A stretch of DNA of 64,000 nt from Caldilineaceae bacterium (GTDB taxonomy: Bacteria > Chloroflexota > Anaerolineae > Caldilineales > Caldilineaceae): assembly GCA_022842065.1 (NCBI GenBank), contig JALHQH010000016.1:124001-188000 (forward strand), given 5' to 3'. Position 1 is the first letter of the stretch. Each line of letters opens with the position of its first letter. Of this stretch, positions 1 through 15,000 are shown one piece after another. The notes beneath the pieces are model-generated. The model ran no database searches, was not told the DNA's origin, and saw nothing but the letters and a program-made list of their open reading frames with translations. The position numbers and the translations under genes are program-made.

Positions 1-3000
1 CGCGACTTCAACGCCAATGGTCGCCAAGACAGCGGCGAGCCAAGCTATGTCGGCGTCCCCGGCCCAATCATTGTGACGGCTTATGACGATGCCGGCGTGG
101 TGATCGACCAGACCCTGGTCCAAACGGACGGCAGCTATGTTCTGCCCGGCATCTTTAGCGCCGGCAGCAACATCCGCCTCGAATTTAGCGACCTACCCGA
201 ACTCTTCCAAAGTGGCCCGGCGGGTACCAATTCGGGGACAACGGTACAGTTCCATGATGGGGCTTCGTGTACCGCAGATCTGGCCATCAACGTGCCCTGT
301 GAATATTGCCAGACCAATCCACACTTGGCCTTTAGTCGTTTTGAGAGCGGTACAGGCAGTGGTTCCAACAGCGGCAACGGCTCTGTCCGTATGATCCCCG
401 ACGATCACAGCAGTAGCCAGGTCACTGTGGCCACCCTTGGCCAAGTGGGCTCGATTTGGGGCCTTAGCTATGATTCATCCAGTCAACAGTTATATGGTGC
501 AGCGTTCCTCAAACGCCATGTCGGCTTGGGTGCACGTGGCCTGGATGGTGTCTACGTTGCCGATATGAGTGGTAGTTCACCCGCTTTAAGTGGTGGTTTT
601 GATCTGCAAGGGGTCACAGCCAGTAATGGCGGTAGCCTTGATCTCGGTTCAGTTGATCGCAGCAGTGGCGCAAACTACAACCTTTCCAACACACCGGGCA
701 ACCCGACGATTGATCTCGATGCGTTTGGCAAGGTTGGCACGGTCGGTTGGGGCGGCATTGATCTGCTGCCCGATGAGAATACGCTCTGGCTAGTCAACCT
801 CAACCAACGGACGATTGTGCAGATCGATCTCACGCAGGTGACCCCGAGCGGTACGAACCCGAACCCGGTAGCCGACAGTGCGGTACGTCACTACAATATC
901 GTCACCGGCGGTCCGTCGGATGATACGATCAGCGGTGCGCCAACCTGTACGGATGGTACGTTGCGCCCCTTCGCGCTTAAGCTGGCCAAGGAGCGCGCTT
1001 ACCTTGGCGCGATCTGTGATGCCGCCAGCGCATCAACGCTCAAGCAACCGAGCGAACTGGTAGCCTATGTGCTCTCCTTTGATCCGGCCAATCCGACGGC
1101 GTTCACCGAAGAGTTGAGCTTTGCGCTCGACTATGATCGGGAACCCTATTATCAGATGCAAACTGGCACCAACCAACGCAGCGGTAACTGGCAACGCTGG
1201 ATGAACAGTTGGAATGATGCCGATATTACGGTAAACAATATTGGTACCAATGGCTGTTGCGCCGACTTCCGCAGCGCACCGTCGCCGATGCTTTCTGACA
1301 TTGAATTTACGCCTGATGGGTCGCTGATCCTGGGGGTGATGGATCGTTTTGGCCACCAGACGGGGTGGGCCAATCGTAAGGCAGTTAGTGGCGACACATC
1401 GGCATTATCCTTTGGCTCAGTGGGTGATATTCTCTACGCCAAAAAGACCAGCAGCGGCTTTGTCCTCGAAGATGGGCAAGCTGATCCCGGTGATCCCTAT
1501 TATGATGACCTTACCGACACCTTTGATGATCCGGAGCCTGGCTACTCCTCCGCTGACAGCTATGGCAATGCCGGTGAATTCTTCTATGGCGATGCGTACA
1601 AAGGCTCCGACGCTAGCCACCACGAAACGAGCGCCGGTGGTCTGACGGTTCGTTTTGGCTCCAACGAAGTGGTAATGACAGCTTTTGATCCAAACCAATT
1701 CAACTCACAAGGGTTGAAGTGGCTTAGCACGACAACCGGCGCTAGGACCGATGCCTATGCCACCAGCACCGGCACCAATCTCCAGACCTTTGGCAAAGCC
1801 GCCGGCATGGGCGATGTCGAACTGCTCTGTGATCCCGCCCCGATCGAGATCGGCAACTATGTCTGGGAAGACCTGGACATGGATGGCATCCAAGATCCGT
1901 CAGAGCAGCCGATCCCCGGTGTGCAGGTAACGCTCTATGATATCACCGGCACCCAGATCGCCAACGCGACGACGAACAGCAACGGTGAATATTACTTTAT
2001 CGACGCCAGCGACCCGCGCCTGACCACGATCTTCTCGTTGACGGTGCCGACGAATTTTGGTGTCGTGCCCAGTGCTAGCGCGGTGGGTGGCCTGTTACCG
2101 CGCACCCAATACGAGATTCGGATTGATACGACGCAGAGCGCGCTCGAAAATTATAAACTGACTATAGCGGATGTCGACAGTGGCACCACCCTGGCCGACG
2201 GTGTCGACTCTGACGGTCTGCTGAGCGGCACGCTCGCCACGGCCGAGGCGACCACCGGTGCCGCCGGGGTAAATGATCACACCTTTGACTTCGGCTTCTG
2301 GCCCTATGTCAACGTTGGTAACCGCGTCTGGTATGACACGAACAATGACGGCCTGGATAATGATGGCGCAGGCAACACCGCGGGCAGCAGCACGGGTGTC
2401 GCCAATGTCACGGTTGACCTTTATCAGGACAGCAATGGCAGCGGTGATTACGATGGGGCCGATAGCCTGATCACAACGACGACGACCAACCCCAGCGGTT
2501 ACTACGCCTTTACCGAACTGACGCCGACGACCAGCGCCAACACGAACTACATCGTGGTCATCGCCGCTCCGAACTTCAGCAGCGGCGGTGAGCTGGTTGA
2601 CTATGTCAGCAGCGACGGCAATGGGGCGAGCGCGCCCGATCCCGACAACGACAGTGATCAGGATGACAATGGTGATCTGTTGGCTGCGCTCGGTGTGGTC
2701 GCCAGCAAGCCAATCACCCTCGAACCGGGCGACGAACCACTCCTGAGTGGTGACGAAAGCAGCGATGGGGGCAACCTGCCCGGCATCGACGCCAACGGCA
2801 ACCAGACCGTCGACTTCGGCTTCTACAAGCTCACCGTCGGCGACTATGTCTGGGAGGATTACAACAACGATGGCCTGGTCGATAGTGGCGAACCGGCGCT
2901 TGACGGCGTGACAGTGACCTTGCTTGACGATAATGGTGCAGTGGTTGACACAACCACAACGGTGGCCGGCTACTATACCTTTACCGGCCTGATCAGTGGC

Positions 3001-6000
3001 ACCTATGTGATCAGCGTGACGCCGCCCTCTGCCGCTTATACCAGCAGCGATGGCCAGATCACCGATGACGGCAACAATGAGAACGATCACGGTGTGCCTG
3101 CCGGCAGCTTCATCGTCAGCCAACCCTTTGCCCTGACCCCTGGTGGTGGCGTTGGTACGAATGAAAGTGCCACCGCGACCACCGCGGCGACCGAAAACCT
3201 CAATCTTGACTTCGGCCTCTGGCAGCCCATGAGCCTGGGTAACCGCGTCTGGCGTGATGAAGGCACGGGCAGTGGCGAACTTAACAATGGTAGCGATGAC
3301 AACGAAACTGGGCTGGCCGGCGTGGTCTTAGCCTTGTTGGACAAGAATGACGAGCCGGTCATTCAGAATAATAAAGAGTTGACCACAACCACCGATGGGG
3401 CCGGTTACTATACCTTTACCAATCTGATCTCCGGCACCTACCGTGTCGTCGTAATGGGGAGCAACTTCACCAGTGGTAACGCATTGGCCGGCTATGTCAG
3501 CAGCGACGATGTGGCGACGACACTCACACCCGATGATAATGACAACGGCGATGACAACGGCGTTGGCGATGGGGGCAGCGGCGACATCAACAGCGCTCTG
3601 ATCACCCTGACCTATAACAACGAGCCGGACGGCACACCGGATGTTGACGGTGATACGAATGACAATACCAATCTGACGCTCGACTTCGGCTTCTGGCGGC
3701 CACTGAGTATTGGCAATCTGGTCTGGCGTGACTTTAATAACAATGGCCTCTATGAACCGGGCATCGGCGAGTTTGGCATTGCGGGCGTCACGGTGACGTT
3801 GACCATCAGCCCCAGCGCCGCGCCGTTCTTGACGACCACGACCGATCTCAACGGCAACTACCGCTTCACGGATCTGGTGCCGAGCGCTTACATTGTCACC
3901 ATTGGGGCCGCAAACTTCGCCCCTGGTGGTGCCCTGGAAACACTGATCAGCAGCGTCGATCCGGCGAGTGCGTCGGCAATTAACGACGATGCCAATGACG
4001 ACGATAACGGCCCTGGCATTGCCGCCGCCGCCGTAAACAGCCAACCAGTTGTGCTTAGCGCTGGTGCCGAGCCAAATACCGATGGCGACACGAGCCGCAA
4101 CAGCAACCTCACCGTTGACTTCGCCTTTGTTGGCGTCGATCTCGGTGACTTGCCCGACGGCAACGCGACAACTTCACCCGACTACGCGACTCTGCTCAGC
4201 AACAGTGGCCCCAGCCACACGCTGATCCCTGGCCTGCGCTTGGGTGCGGCCGAGGATATCGAGACTGACGGCCAACCGACCGCGACCGCTGATGGCGACG
4301 ACACCAACAGCGACGACGAAGATGGCATCAATCTGCCGATCTTTGTCGCCGGCCAGAGCGCAGTGGTCACCGCGACCGTGCTCAACACGACCGGGGTTGA
4401 CGCAGTGCTCTACGGTTTCATCGACTTTAACGGCGATGGTAGCTTTGCCGCCGGTGAAACCGTCACCGCGACGGTCAGCAGTGGCGCTGGTAACCAGGAA
4501 GTGCTGCTCACCTTCACCGTACCGGCTGATGCCGACTTCCAACAACAGTTGGGTGCCCGCTTCCGCCTCAGCCATGACACGAACCTCAGCGCCACTGGCC
4601 CCGCCAGCAATGGTGAAGTGGAAGATTACCTGATCGCAGTTGAGCGCTATGACCTCGCCTTGATCAAAACGGTGGGTGCGGTTTCTGAAAGCCCACTGGT
4701 CCCTGGCACGAGCGTCGTAACCTTCACGATCACCATCACCAACCAGGGCAACATGACCGCGACTGACATCGTCGTCGTGGACAGTGTGCCCGCTGCATTA
4801 ACCTACAGCCAGACGGATAATCCCGGCTGGAGCCTAACCACCCCCGCGGTGACGACCATCGCCGGGCCACTCGCACCGAACGCTGCGGCGACGGTGAGCC
4901 TGGTCCTGCGCGTACCGATCACCATGCCCGGTGTGACGATTACCAACACCGCCGAGATTGCCAGCGCCTTAGATGGCGACGGCGAACCCTTTGTCGATGT
5001 TGACTCGACGCCGGACAGCGATCCCGACAATGAGGGGCCGATCACCGATGACGAACTCAACAACGCCAACAGCGACGAAGATGACCACGACATCGCCGTG
5101 ATCAGCGTGGGCGAGCGCGTGGCGATTGGTAACCTGGTCTGGCACGATCTCAACCAGGATGGCGACTTCGACAGCCTGATCGACAGCCCGATCCAAGGGG
5201 TCACCGTCACGCTCTACTTGGCGGGTGGTACTCCTGGTATAAGCAGACCGGTGGCCACGACGGTGACCGGCAGCACGGGCCGTTATCTCTTTGATAACCT
5301 CGCCCCCGCCAATTACTTTGTCCACGTGGGTGCCGTGAACTTCCAAGCTGGCGGTGTGCTGGTTGATTATCTTTCCAGCATTGGCACCGGCAACGATGAA
5401 ACCACCGACCACGATGGCGACGAAAATGGCATTGATGCTGCTGATCCGGCGACGAATGGCATCAGCTCGCAAGCGTATACGCTCAGCGCCAATGGTGAAC
5501 CGACTGGCGACGACGATACCGGCTACACCGGCGCGATCGATGATGACAACGTCAACCTGACCGCGGACTTTGCCTTCATTCTCTATGGCAGCATTGGCGA
5601 TACGATCTGGTATGACGTTGACCGCAGTGGCGGTGACCAGAGCAGCCAAGGCAGCGAAGTTGGCTTGCCCGGCGTGGAAGTGCAGTTAACCGATAGCAAT
5701 GGCACGACAATCACGACGACCACCAGCATCACCGGTTGGTATCGCTTCGATCAGCTGTTGCTCGGCACCTACACGGTCACCGTGAACACGGCAACGCTGC
5801 CCTACACTGTGACCACCAGCCCAACCTTTGACCCCGAAGCCGATGGGGACAGCTTGAGTGTGGTCGAACTAACACCGGCCGCCCCGGTTGATCTCGACCG
5901 CGACTTTAGCTATCCGCCAGTGCTGATGAGCCTCGGTAACCTGGTCTGGTATGACAACAATAATAATGGTCTCTTCGAGAGTGGTTTGGGTGAAGTGGGG

Positions 6001-9000
6001 ATCCAAGGCGTCACGGTGACGTTGGCCCTGAGTGGCACCGCTTCACCAATCCTGACGACCACGACCGCAGTTGACGGCCGCTACCTCTTCACGGGGTTGA
6101 TGCCCAATGACTACGTAGTCACCATTCCTGCCGCGAACTTTGCGCCGGGTGGTCCGCTCGAAAATCTGCAAAGTAGTCTTGATCCTGTCTCAGCTTCGGC
6201 GATCAATGCCGACAACAATGACGACGATGATGGCCCCGGCGTAGTCATTGGCGCAGTGCGCAGCCAACCGGTCAACCTGAGCATCGGCCTCGAACCGACC
6301 ACGGATGGTGACGGTGACGATAACTCGAACTTGAGCGTTGACTTTGCCTTTACGCAGTTGGGCCGCATTGGTGATACCGTCTGGTATGACCTGAACAGCA
6401 GCGGTGGCAACCAGAGCACACAAGGTACGGAACTTGGCTTGCCGGGCATTGCAGTGCAGTTGACCGACAGTCTGGGCGCGATCCTGACGACCACGACCGA
6501 CAGCAACGGTGGCTATCTCTTCGCCAATCTGCCGCTGGGTACCTACACCGTGACCGTGATCACAGCGACCTTGCCCAACACCGTGACCACAAGTGCCACC
6601 TTTGACGCCGACGGCGGCAATGACAGCACAAGCGTGGTGACGATCAACGCCACCACCCCAGAGCAGCTGGATCAGGACTTCAGCTATCCGCCGGTGCTGG
6701 GCAGCATTGGGGACACGGTCTGGTACGATGGGAACAGCAGCGGCGGCAACCAGAGCACACAGGGTAGCGAAGTTGGCTTGTCCGGCGTCGAAGTGGCGTT
6801 GACCGACAGTAATGGTACGACGATCATGACGACGACGAGCATCACCGGCTGGTATAGCTTCGAGGGGCTCTTCTTGGGCACCTACACGGTGACAGTCAAC
6901 ACCGCGACCCTGCCCTACACCGTGACGACCACGCCGACCTTTGACGCCGACGGTGGCAACAACAGCACAAGCGTCGTGACGTTGACGCCGGCACAGACCG
7001 ATCGCAGCGACCAAGACTTCAGCTATCCACCGGTGCTGATGAGTTTGGGCGATCTGGTCTGGTATGACAATAATAACAATGGTCTCTTTGAGAGCGGCCT
7101 GAGCGAAGCCGGCATCCAAGGCGTCACCGTGACGGTGGCCCTAAGTGGCACCGCTTCACCAATCCTGACGACGACGACCGATCTCTCTGGCCGCTATCTC
7201 TTCACGGGGCTGCTGCCGGGTGACTATGTCGTGACGATTCCCGCCGCGAACTTTGCCTCGGGCGCGGCGCTCGAAAATCTGCAAAGCAGCAGCGATCCCG
7301 CCTCGGCCGCGGCGATCAACGCTGACACGAATGATGACGATGATGGCCCCGGGGTGGCCGGCGGCGCCGTGCGCAGCCAACCTGTCAACCTGCGCATTGA
7401 GTTGGAACCGACCGATGATGGCGATAGTGACAACAACTCGAACCTGAGCGTTGACTTCGCCTTCACGCAACTGGGCAGCATTGGTGATACCGTCTGGTAC
7501 GATGTCAACAACAGTGGTGGCAACCAGAGCACCCAGGGCAGCGAAGTCGGCTTGCCGGGTGTGGCTGTGCAGTTGACCGACAGCAGTGGCACAGTCATCT
7601 CGACAACTGTCACCGACAGCAGCGGCAATTACCTGTTCGACAACCTGCCGTTGGGCACCTATACAGTGACCGTGTTGACCGCAAGCCTGCCGAACACCGT
7701 GACCACAACGCCGAGCTTCGATGCCGACAGTGGCAACGATAGTCAAAGCGTGGTGACCATCAATGCGACAACACCGGCAGATCTGGCGCAAGACTTCAGT
7801 TATCCCCCTGTCTTTGGCAGTATTGGTGATACCGTCTGGTTTGATCAGAACCGCAGCGGTGGCGACCAAAGCTCACAAGGCAGTGAAGTCGGCTTGCCTG
7901 GTGTCGCAGTACAACTAACCGATAGCCTGGGCAATGTGGTCACTGCCACGACCAGCATCACCGGCTACTATCTGTTCGATAACCTGGGCTTGGGCACCTA
8001 CACGGTGAGCGTCAACCCGGCGACCTTGCCATTAACCGTCACCACCGCGGTCACCTATGACCCGGATGGCGGCAATGACAGCACCAGCGTGGTGACGATT
8101 GATGGCACGACCCCGGACAATCGGGAGCAGGACTTCAGCTATCCACCGCTCCTGGGCAGCATTGGCGACACGATCTGGCTGGACGAAGATAAGAGTGGCG
8201 GTGACCAGAGCAGTCAGGGCAGCGAAGCTGGTCTGGCCGGTGTGGAAGTCTGGTTGACCGACAGCCTTGGCAATGTGCTGACGACCACGACAAGTGGTGG
8301 TGGCAATTATCTCTTTGCCAACCTATCGCTAGGCACCTATACGGTGACCGTCAACCCAGCGACCTTGCCCGCCAGCGTGGTGATCACCCCGACCTTCGAT
8401 GCCGATGGCGGTAGCGATAGCCAAAGTGTGGTAACGATCAGTGTCGGTGCGCCGGATAACTTGGACCAAGACTTCAGCTATGGGCCAATCCGCGGTCTGA
8501 TCGGTGATACTGTCTGGTACGACCTGGACAGTAGTGGCGGCGATCAGAGCACGCAGGGTAGTGAAACCGGCTTGGCTGGAATCGCAGTGCGTTTGACCGA
8601 TAGCCTTGGCAACGTGTTGACGACAACGACTGACGGCAACGGCTACTATCTCTTTACCGACCTGGGGCTGGGCACCTATACCGTGACGGTGAATACCGCG
8701 ACCTTGCCCATCACAGTTGTCAATCTACCCACCTTCGATGCCGATGGTGGGGTGGACAGTGTGAGTGTCGTCACCCTAACGCTGGCCGCGGCCAGCAACC
8801 TGGCGCAAGACTTTAGCTACCCGCCGGTTCTCGGCCGCATCGGCGATACCGTCTGGTACGATGTGGACAGCAGCGGCGGCAACCAGAGCACACAGGGCAG
8901 CGAAGTTGGCTTGCCTGGTGTGGAAATCTGGTTGACCGACAGCCTCGGCAATCTGCTGACCACGACGACTGATGGCAGCGGTTACTATCTCTTTGACAAC

Positions 9001-12000
9001 CTTTTGCTGGGCACTTACACGGTGACGATTAACACCGCCACCCTCCCGGTGACAGTGACAACCGATGTCACCTATGATCCCGATGGTGGCAGCGACAGCC
9101 AATCGGTGGTAACGATTAGTGTGGCAACGCCGGACAATCTGGCGCAAGACTTCAGCTACCCGCCCGTCCTCGGCCGTATCGGCGATACCGTCTGGTACGA
9201 TGTGGACAGCAGCGGTGGCGACCAGAGCAGCCAGGGTAGCGAAGTTGGCTTGCCGAACGTCGAAGTACAGCTAACCGACAGCCTGGGCAATGTGGTCACT
9301 GCCACGACCAGCATCACTGGCTACTATCTGTTCGATAACCTGTTCCTCGGTGCCTATACGGTGACGGTCAACACCGCCACCTTGCCGCCGACGATAGTGA
9401 TCACGCCCACCTATGATCCCGTTGGGATCGCCGATAGCGTGAGTGTCGTGACGATCAACGTGACGACGCCTAACGCGCTGGACCAAGACTTCAGCTATGA
9501 GCCGGTGGTCCAACGCGACTTCGGCGACCTGCCGCTGCCCTTCGCTACCTTGCTCGGTGACGACGGTGCCCGCCACATTATCAACCCAGTCGCCAACCCG
9601 AGCTTCGGCAATCTGATCGATGGCGAAGCAGATGGCGTGCCAAGTGTGGCCGCCGACGGTGATGACAACACCTTGATTGCCGACGAAGACGGAGTGATCA
9701 TCCCGCTGCTCGTGCCGGGCAGCACGGTCACCTTAACCATTCTCTATAACAACCCGACGACACAACCGGCCTACATCCAAGGCTGGCTTGACCTGAACGG
9801 TGACGGTAGCCTGGAACGCATTATCACCAGCACAATGGTGGTGAGCGGTGTCAACGACCTACTGGAGGTAGCCGTAGCGATTCCTGCCGATGCACTGCCC
9901 GGCACGGTCTATGGCCGCTTCCGTATCAGCACCGCCGATCCGGTTGGTTTTGCCAGCCAGGCGGCGGACGGTGAAGTCGAAGACTATCAAGCGACCATCA
10001 GCGGGACGCCCTATGACTTTGGTGACCTGCCTGATGGCAGCGCCGGGGTCGCCAGTGGCAACTATGAAACCTTGCTACTCAATGATGGCCCACGCCACGC
10101 GATTGTGGCCGGCCTCTACCTGGGCAACTTGGTCGACCGCGAAAGTGATGGTCAACCAACCGGGTTAGCCAATGGCGACAACCTGACCTTGAAGGCTGAC
10201 GAAGATGGCGTGCGCTTTGGCTCGCTGGCGGTAGGCAACAGTGCCCTGGTCACCGTCACCGCTACCAATACCGGTACGAATGACGCCCTGCTCGTGGGTT
10301 GGATCGACTTCAACGGCGACGGCAACCTGGCGGACGGCGAACGTATGACCGTCACCGTGCCGGCAAATACCGTCGCGGCAAGCTTCATCCTGAACTTCGG
10401 CGTAGTGCCGACCGACAGTGTCGCCGACAGCTACGCCCGCTTCCGCCTGAGCACCGACACCGCTGCCCTACAAAGTGGTGGCGAAGCCGGCGACGGCGAA
10501 ATCGAAGACTATGCGGTCAGCATCAGCGTGCCGGACAAATATGACTTTGGCGACCTGCCGGCACCCTATGCGACCGAACTAAGCGGGGATGGTGCCCGCC
10601 ACATCATCACCAGCTTCAACCCCATGCTCGGTGTCAGCGTTGACGCTGAGACCGATGGCGTACCCACGGTCAATGCCGACGGTGACGATCTCATGGGCAG
10701 TGACGACGAAGATGGCGTGACCATTCCTACCCTGGCGGCGGGGACGACAGTAACCGTTACCGTGGCTTACAGTAACCCGCAGCGCAACCCAGTCTACATC
10801 CAGGGTTGGCTTGACTTTGACGGCGATGGCGATCTGGATCGCATCATGACTGATACGGTGGCTGCGCCGGGCACCGGCACGATCAATGTGCCGATTACAG
10901 TTCCGGCAACCGCCACTGGCGGCGCGACCTATGCCCGCTTCCGCATTAGCAGCGAAATCGGCGTCGGCAAGGGTAGCCGCGCCCTGGATGGTGAAGTCGA
11001 AGATTATCTGGCCACGATCAGCCCACTCTTGGGCAGCATCGGTGACACGGTCTGGTACGATGTGGACAGCAGCGGTACCGATCAGAGCAGCCAGGGCAGT
11101 GAACCCGGTCTCGCCCGCGTCGAAGTACAGCTAACCGATGGCCTAGGCAATGTGGTTACCACCACGACCAGCATCACCGGCTACTATCGGTTCGACAACC
11201 TGCTGCTTGGCCAGTACACGGTCACGGTCAACACCGCCACCCTACCGGTAACCGTCACGACCAACGCGACCTATGATCCTGATGGCGGCAACGACAACCA
11301 GTCGGTGGTCACGCTGACGCCGGCCGTACTGAATAATACGGCGCAGGACTTTAGCTACCCGCCGCTGCTGGGCAGTATTGGTGATACCGTCTGGTACGAT
11401 GTTGATAGCAGCGGTGGTGACCAAAGCAGCCAGGGCAGCGAAGTGGGCTTGTCCGGTGTGGAAGTCTGGTTGACTGACAGCCTGGGCGATGTGATCACGA
11501 CGACGACCGATGGCAGTGGCAACTACCTGTTTGCGAACCTGCCGCTTGGTCTCTATGTCATCACTGTCAACCCGGCCACCTTGCCGCCGACCGTGGTGAT
11601 CACACCGACCTATGATCCCGATGGCGGCGATGATAGCATCAGTATGGTGACCATCAATGCCACGACGCCCAATAACTTGGACCAAGACTTCAGCTATGAA
11701 CCAGTCGTCCAACGCGACTTTGGCGACTTGCCTGCAACCTTCGCCACCTTGCTCGGTGCTGACGGTGCCCGCCACATTATCAACCCGGTTGCGAACCCAA
11801 CCCTGGGTAAAGCCGTGGATGGCGAAGCGGATGGCGTGCCAAGCGTGGCCGCCAATGGTGATGATAATAATCTGGCGCTTGACGACGAAGATGGCGTGAC
11901 CATCCCGTCGCTGATCCCCGGCAGTACGGTTACCGTGACCATTGCCTACAATAACCCGACCGATCGCCCGGCCTACATTCAGGGCTGGCTTGATCTCAAT

Positions 12001-15000
12001 GGGGACGGTAGCCTGGAACGCATTATCACCAGCACGCTGGTGTTGAGTGGTGCCAACGATCTCATCAACGTAGCCGTGGCAATTCCCGCCGATGCGCTGC
12101 CTGGCACCGCCTATGGCCGCTTCCGCATCAGCACCGCGGATCCGGTTGGCTTTGCCAGCCAGGCCGCCGACGGCGAAGTCGAAGACTACCAGGTCATCAT
12201 CGCCGGGATTGCCTATGACTTTGGTGACCTGCCCGATGGCAGCGCCGGCATCGCGACTGGTGACTACCAGACCTTGCTGCTCAATGATGGACCACGCCAC
12301 GAAATTGTGGGTGGCCTCTACCTGGGCACTACCGTGGATCGCGAAGGCGATGGGCAACCAACGCCAGCGGCTGACGGTGACAATCTCACCCGTGCGGACG
12401 AGGATGGTGTGACCTTTGGCACCATGGCGGTTGGCAGCAGTGCCGTCGTGACCGTCTCGGCCACCAATACCGGCACTAACGACGCCTTATTGGTCGGCTG
12501 GATCGATTTCAACGGCGATGGTGACCTGACTGACCGCGAACGCATGACCGTGACGGTGCCAGCGAATACCAGTGGCCAGCGCTTTACCCTGAACTTCGGG
12601 GTGGTACCGACCGCTAGTGTGGCCAGTACCTATGCCCGCTTCCGCCTGAGCACTGACGCAGCCGCCCTACAAAGTGGTGGTACGGCCAATGACGGCGAAG
12701 TCGAAGATTATGCGGTTAGCATTAGCGTGCCGGCCAAATATGACTTTGGTGATCTGCCGGCCGGTTATCCCACCGCCTTGCTCGCTGACGGGGCGCGCCA
12801 CATCATTGATGGCCCCTTCAACCCAACGTTGGGTTTGACAGTGGACGACGAAGCCGATGGCGTGCCGACTGTCAACGCCGATGGTGATGATCTGGCTGGC
12901 CGCGACGATGAAGATGGGGTCACTATCCCCACTTTGGCGGCCGGCACGACCGTGACGGTGACTGTCACCTACAGCAATCCTGGGCGCACTGTGGTCTATA
13001 TCCAGGGTTGGCTTGACTTCGATGGTGATGGCGATCTGGACCGTCTGCTGACGGATCAAGTCGCGGCGCCTGGCGTCGGCACTATCAACGTCCCGGTCGC
13101 CATCCCGGCGACCGCCACGGGCGGTGCGGCCTATGCCCGCTTCCGCATTAGCAGCGAAACCGGCTTGGGCTTGGGTAGCCGTGCCCTGGATGGGGAAGTC
13201 GAAGATTATGTGGCCACGATCAGCCCGCTCTTGGGCAGCATTGGTGATACGATCTGGTACGATGTTGATGGCAGTAGTGGTGACCAGGGCACGCAGGGGA
13301 GTGAGCCCGGCCTGCCTGGGGTGGAAGTGCGCTTGACCGATAGCCTGGGCAACGTACTCACCACCACTACCGACAGTCAAGGCAACTATCTGTTCCCGGC
13401 GCTGCCCTTGGGCCAATATACCGTGACGGTCAATACGGCGACCCTACCGGTGACGGTAACGACTAGCCCGACCTATGATCCTGACGGTGGTAGTGACAAC
13501 TGGGCGGTGGTGACCATCACGCCGGCGCTGCTTGATAATGACGGGCAGGATTTCAGCTATCCAGCACCAGTGGTGCCGACGGCAACACCAACGAGCACGC
13601 CAACGGCAACGTCTACCGCGACGGCAACCAGTACGCCAACGGCAACACCAACCGCGACGGCAACGAGCACGCCAACGGCAACACCAACCGCGAGCGCCAT
13701 GCCGACGGCAACATCGACCAATACGGCAACGAACACGCCAACCGCGATACCAACAAATACACCGACGGCAACGAACACGCCAACCGCGACACCGACAAAT
13801 ACACCGACGGCAACGAACACGCCAACCGCGACACCGACAAATACGCCGATTACCTACCGTGACTATGGCGACCTGCCCGATGGGGACAACAATACGGGCT
13901 TCGCCACCGCCGGCAATAATGGCGGTGAAGGCGAGGCCGCCAGCCACCTGATCACCAACGCGCTCTATCTGGGCAACTGTGTTGATGCCGAGCTGGATGG
14001 TGCCCCCACGGCACGAGCTGGGCTGGGCAGCAGCGGCGGTGATGATAACACCGCCGGCCTACCTGGTGGCACCGCCGGCCTCTGTGTGGGTGTCACGGAT
14101 GAAGATGGGGTGAAGTTGGCCACGCCGCTGATCGCCGGGGCAGACGCATGTGTGCTGGTGACGGCAACCAACCAGACTGGCAGCGTGGCGCGCTTACAAG
14201 GCTGGATCGACTTCAACGGCGATGAGCGCTACGATAGCAGCGAAGCGTTGACAACGGGTGACTTTGCCGCTGGTGGCGCACCGATTGCTACTGGCGGGGT
14301 GAATGCCCAACGCTTCTGCTTTACCACGCCGGCAACCGCCACCTTTGTTGGTGGTGAGACCCACTTGCGCTGGCGCTTGAGCAGTGTCGGTGGCCTACAG
14401 TCCACTGGTGCGGCGGCGGATGGTGAAGTGGAAGATTACTGGCAACCCTTTGCCTGTCTGGGCAATCGGGTCTGGATGGACTGGGACGAAGATGGCGTCC
14501 AAGATACGGTCGATCCCGTGGAGCCGGGCCTGCCCGCAATGCCGGTCACGCTCTTCTGGTATGGCCTGAATAATGTTGATGAAGCCGGTGGTGGCGATGA
14601 TCGCCGCTATACCACGCTGACCGATGACAACGGAGCCTACCACTTCTGTGGCGTGCTGCCGAGTGATAGCAACGGCAGCGGCGGTAGCTATGAAGTGCAA
14701 TTGATCGATACCTTTGCACCGATTGCCACCAACCATGTCGATAGCGTGGATGATACCTTTGATAGTAATGTGATCAACGGCGGCATCTATGCCCCGACGC
14801 TGCATACCGATGTGATTGTCATTCCGGCCGTGGTGGCCGATGCACCCGAACCCATCGGTTTACCAAGTGGCGAAGGCGGCCCCATGGACAGCAACAGCCC
14901 GCCCTATGGCTATCCGGATAGTAGCGTCGATCAGACCATCGATCTGGGCATTGACCCGCACGATATGGGTGATCTGCCCGACAATAATGGCGGCACCGGC

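Noticed and set aside
2095..3123. Long minus-strand frame inside the giant surface gene
   Set aside because: It is the antisense shadow of repetitive GC-rich coding sequence; it shows no family match and many similar shadows occur along the same gene.
13566..13850. Regular short repeats resembling a CRISPR array
   Set aside because: Repeats are in frame, contiguous without unique spacers, and encode the Thr-Pro linker.
13444..13947. Arg/Cys-rich minus-strand and Gln/Arg-rich plus-strand frames over the Thr-Pro linker
   Set aside because: Low-complexity translations of the ACGCCAACC-type repeats in other frames.
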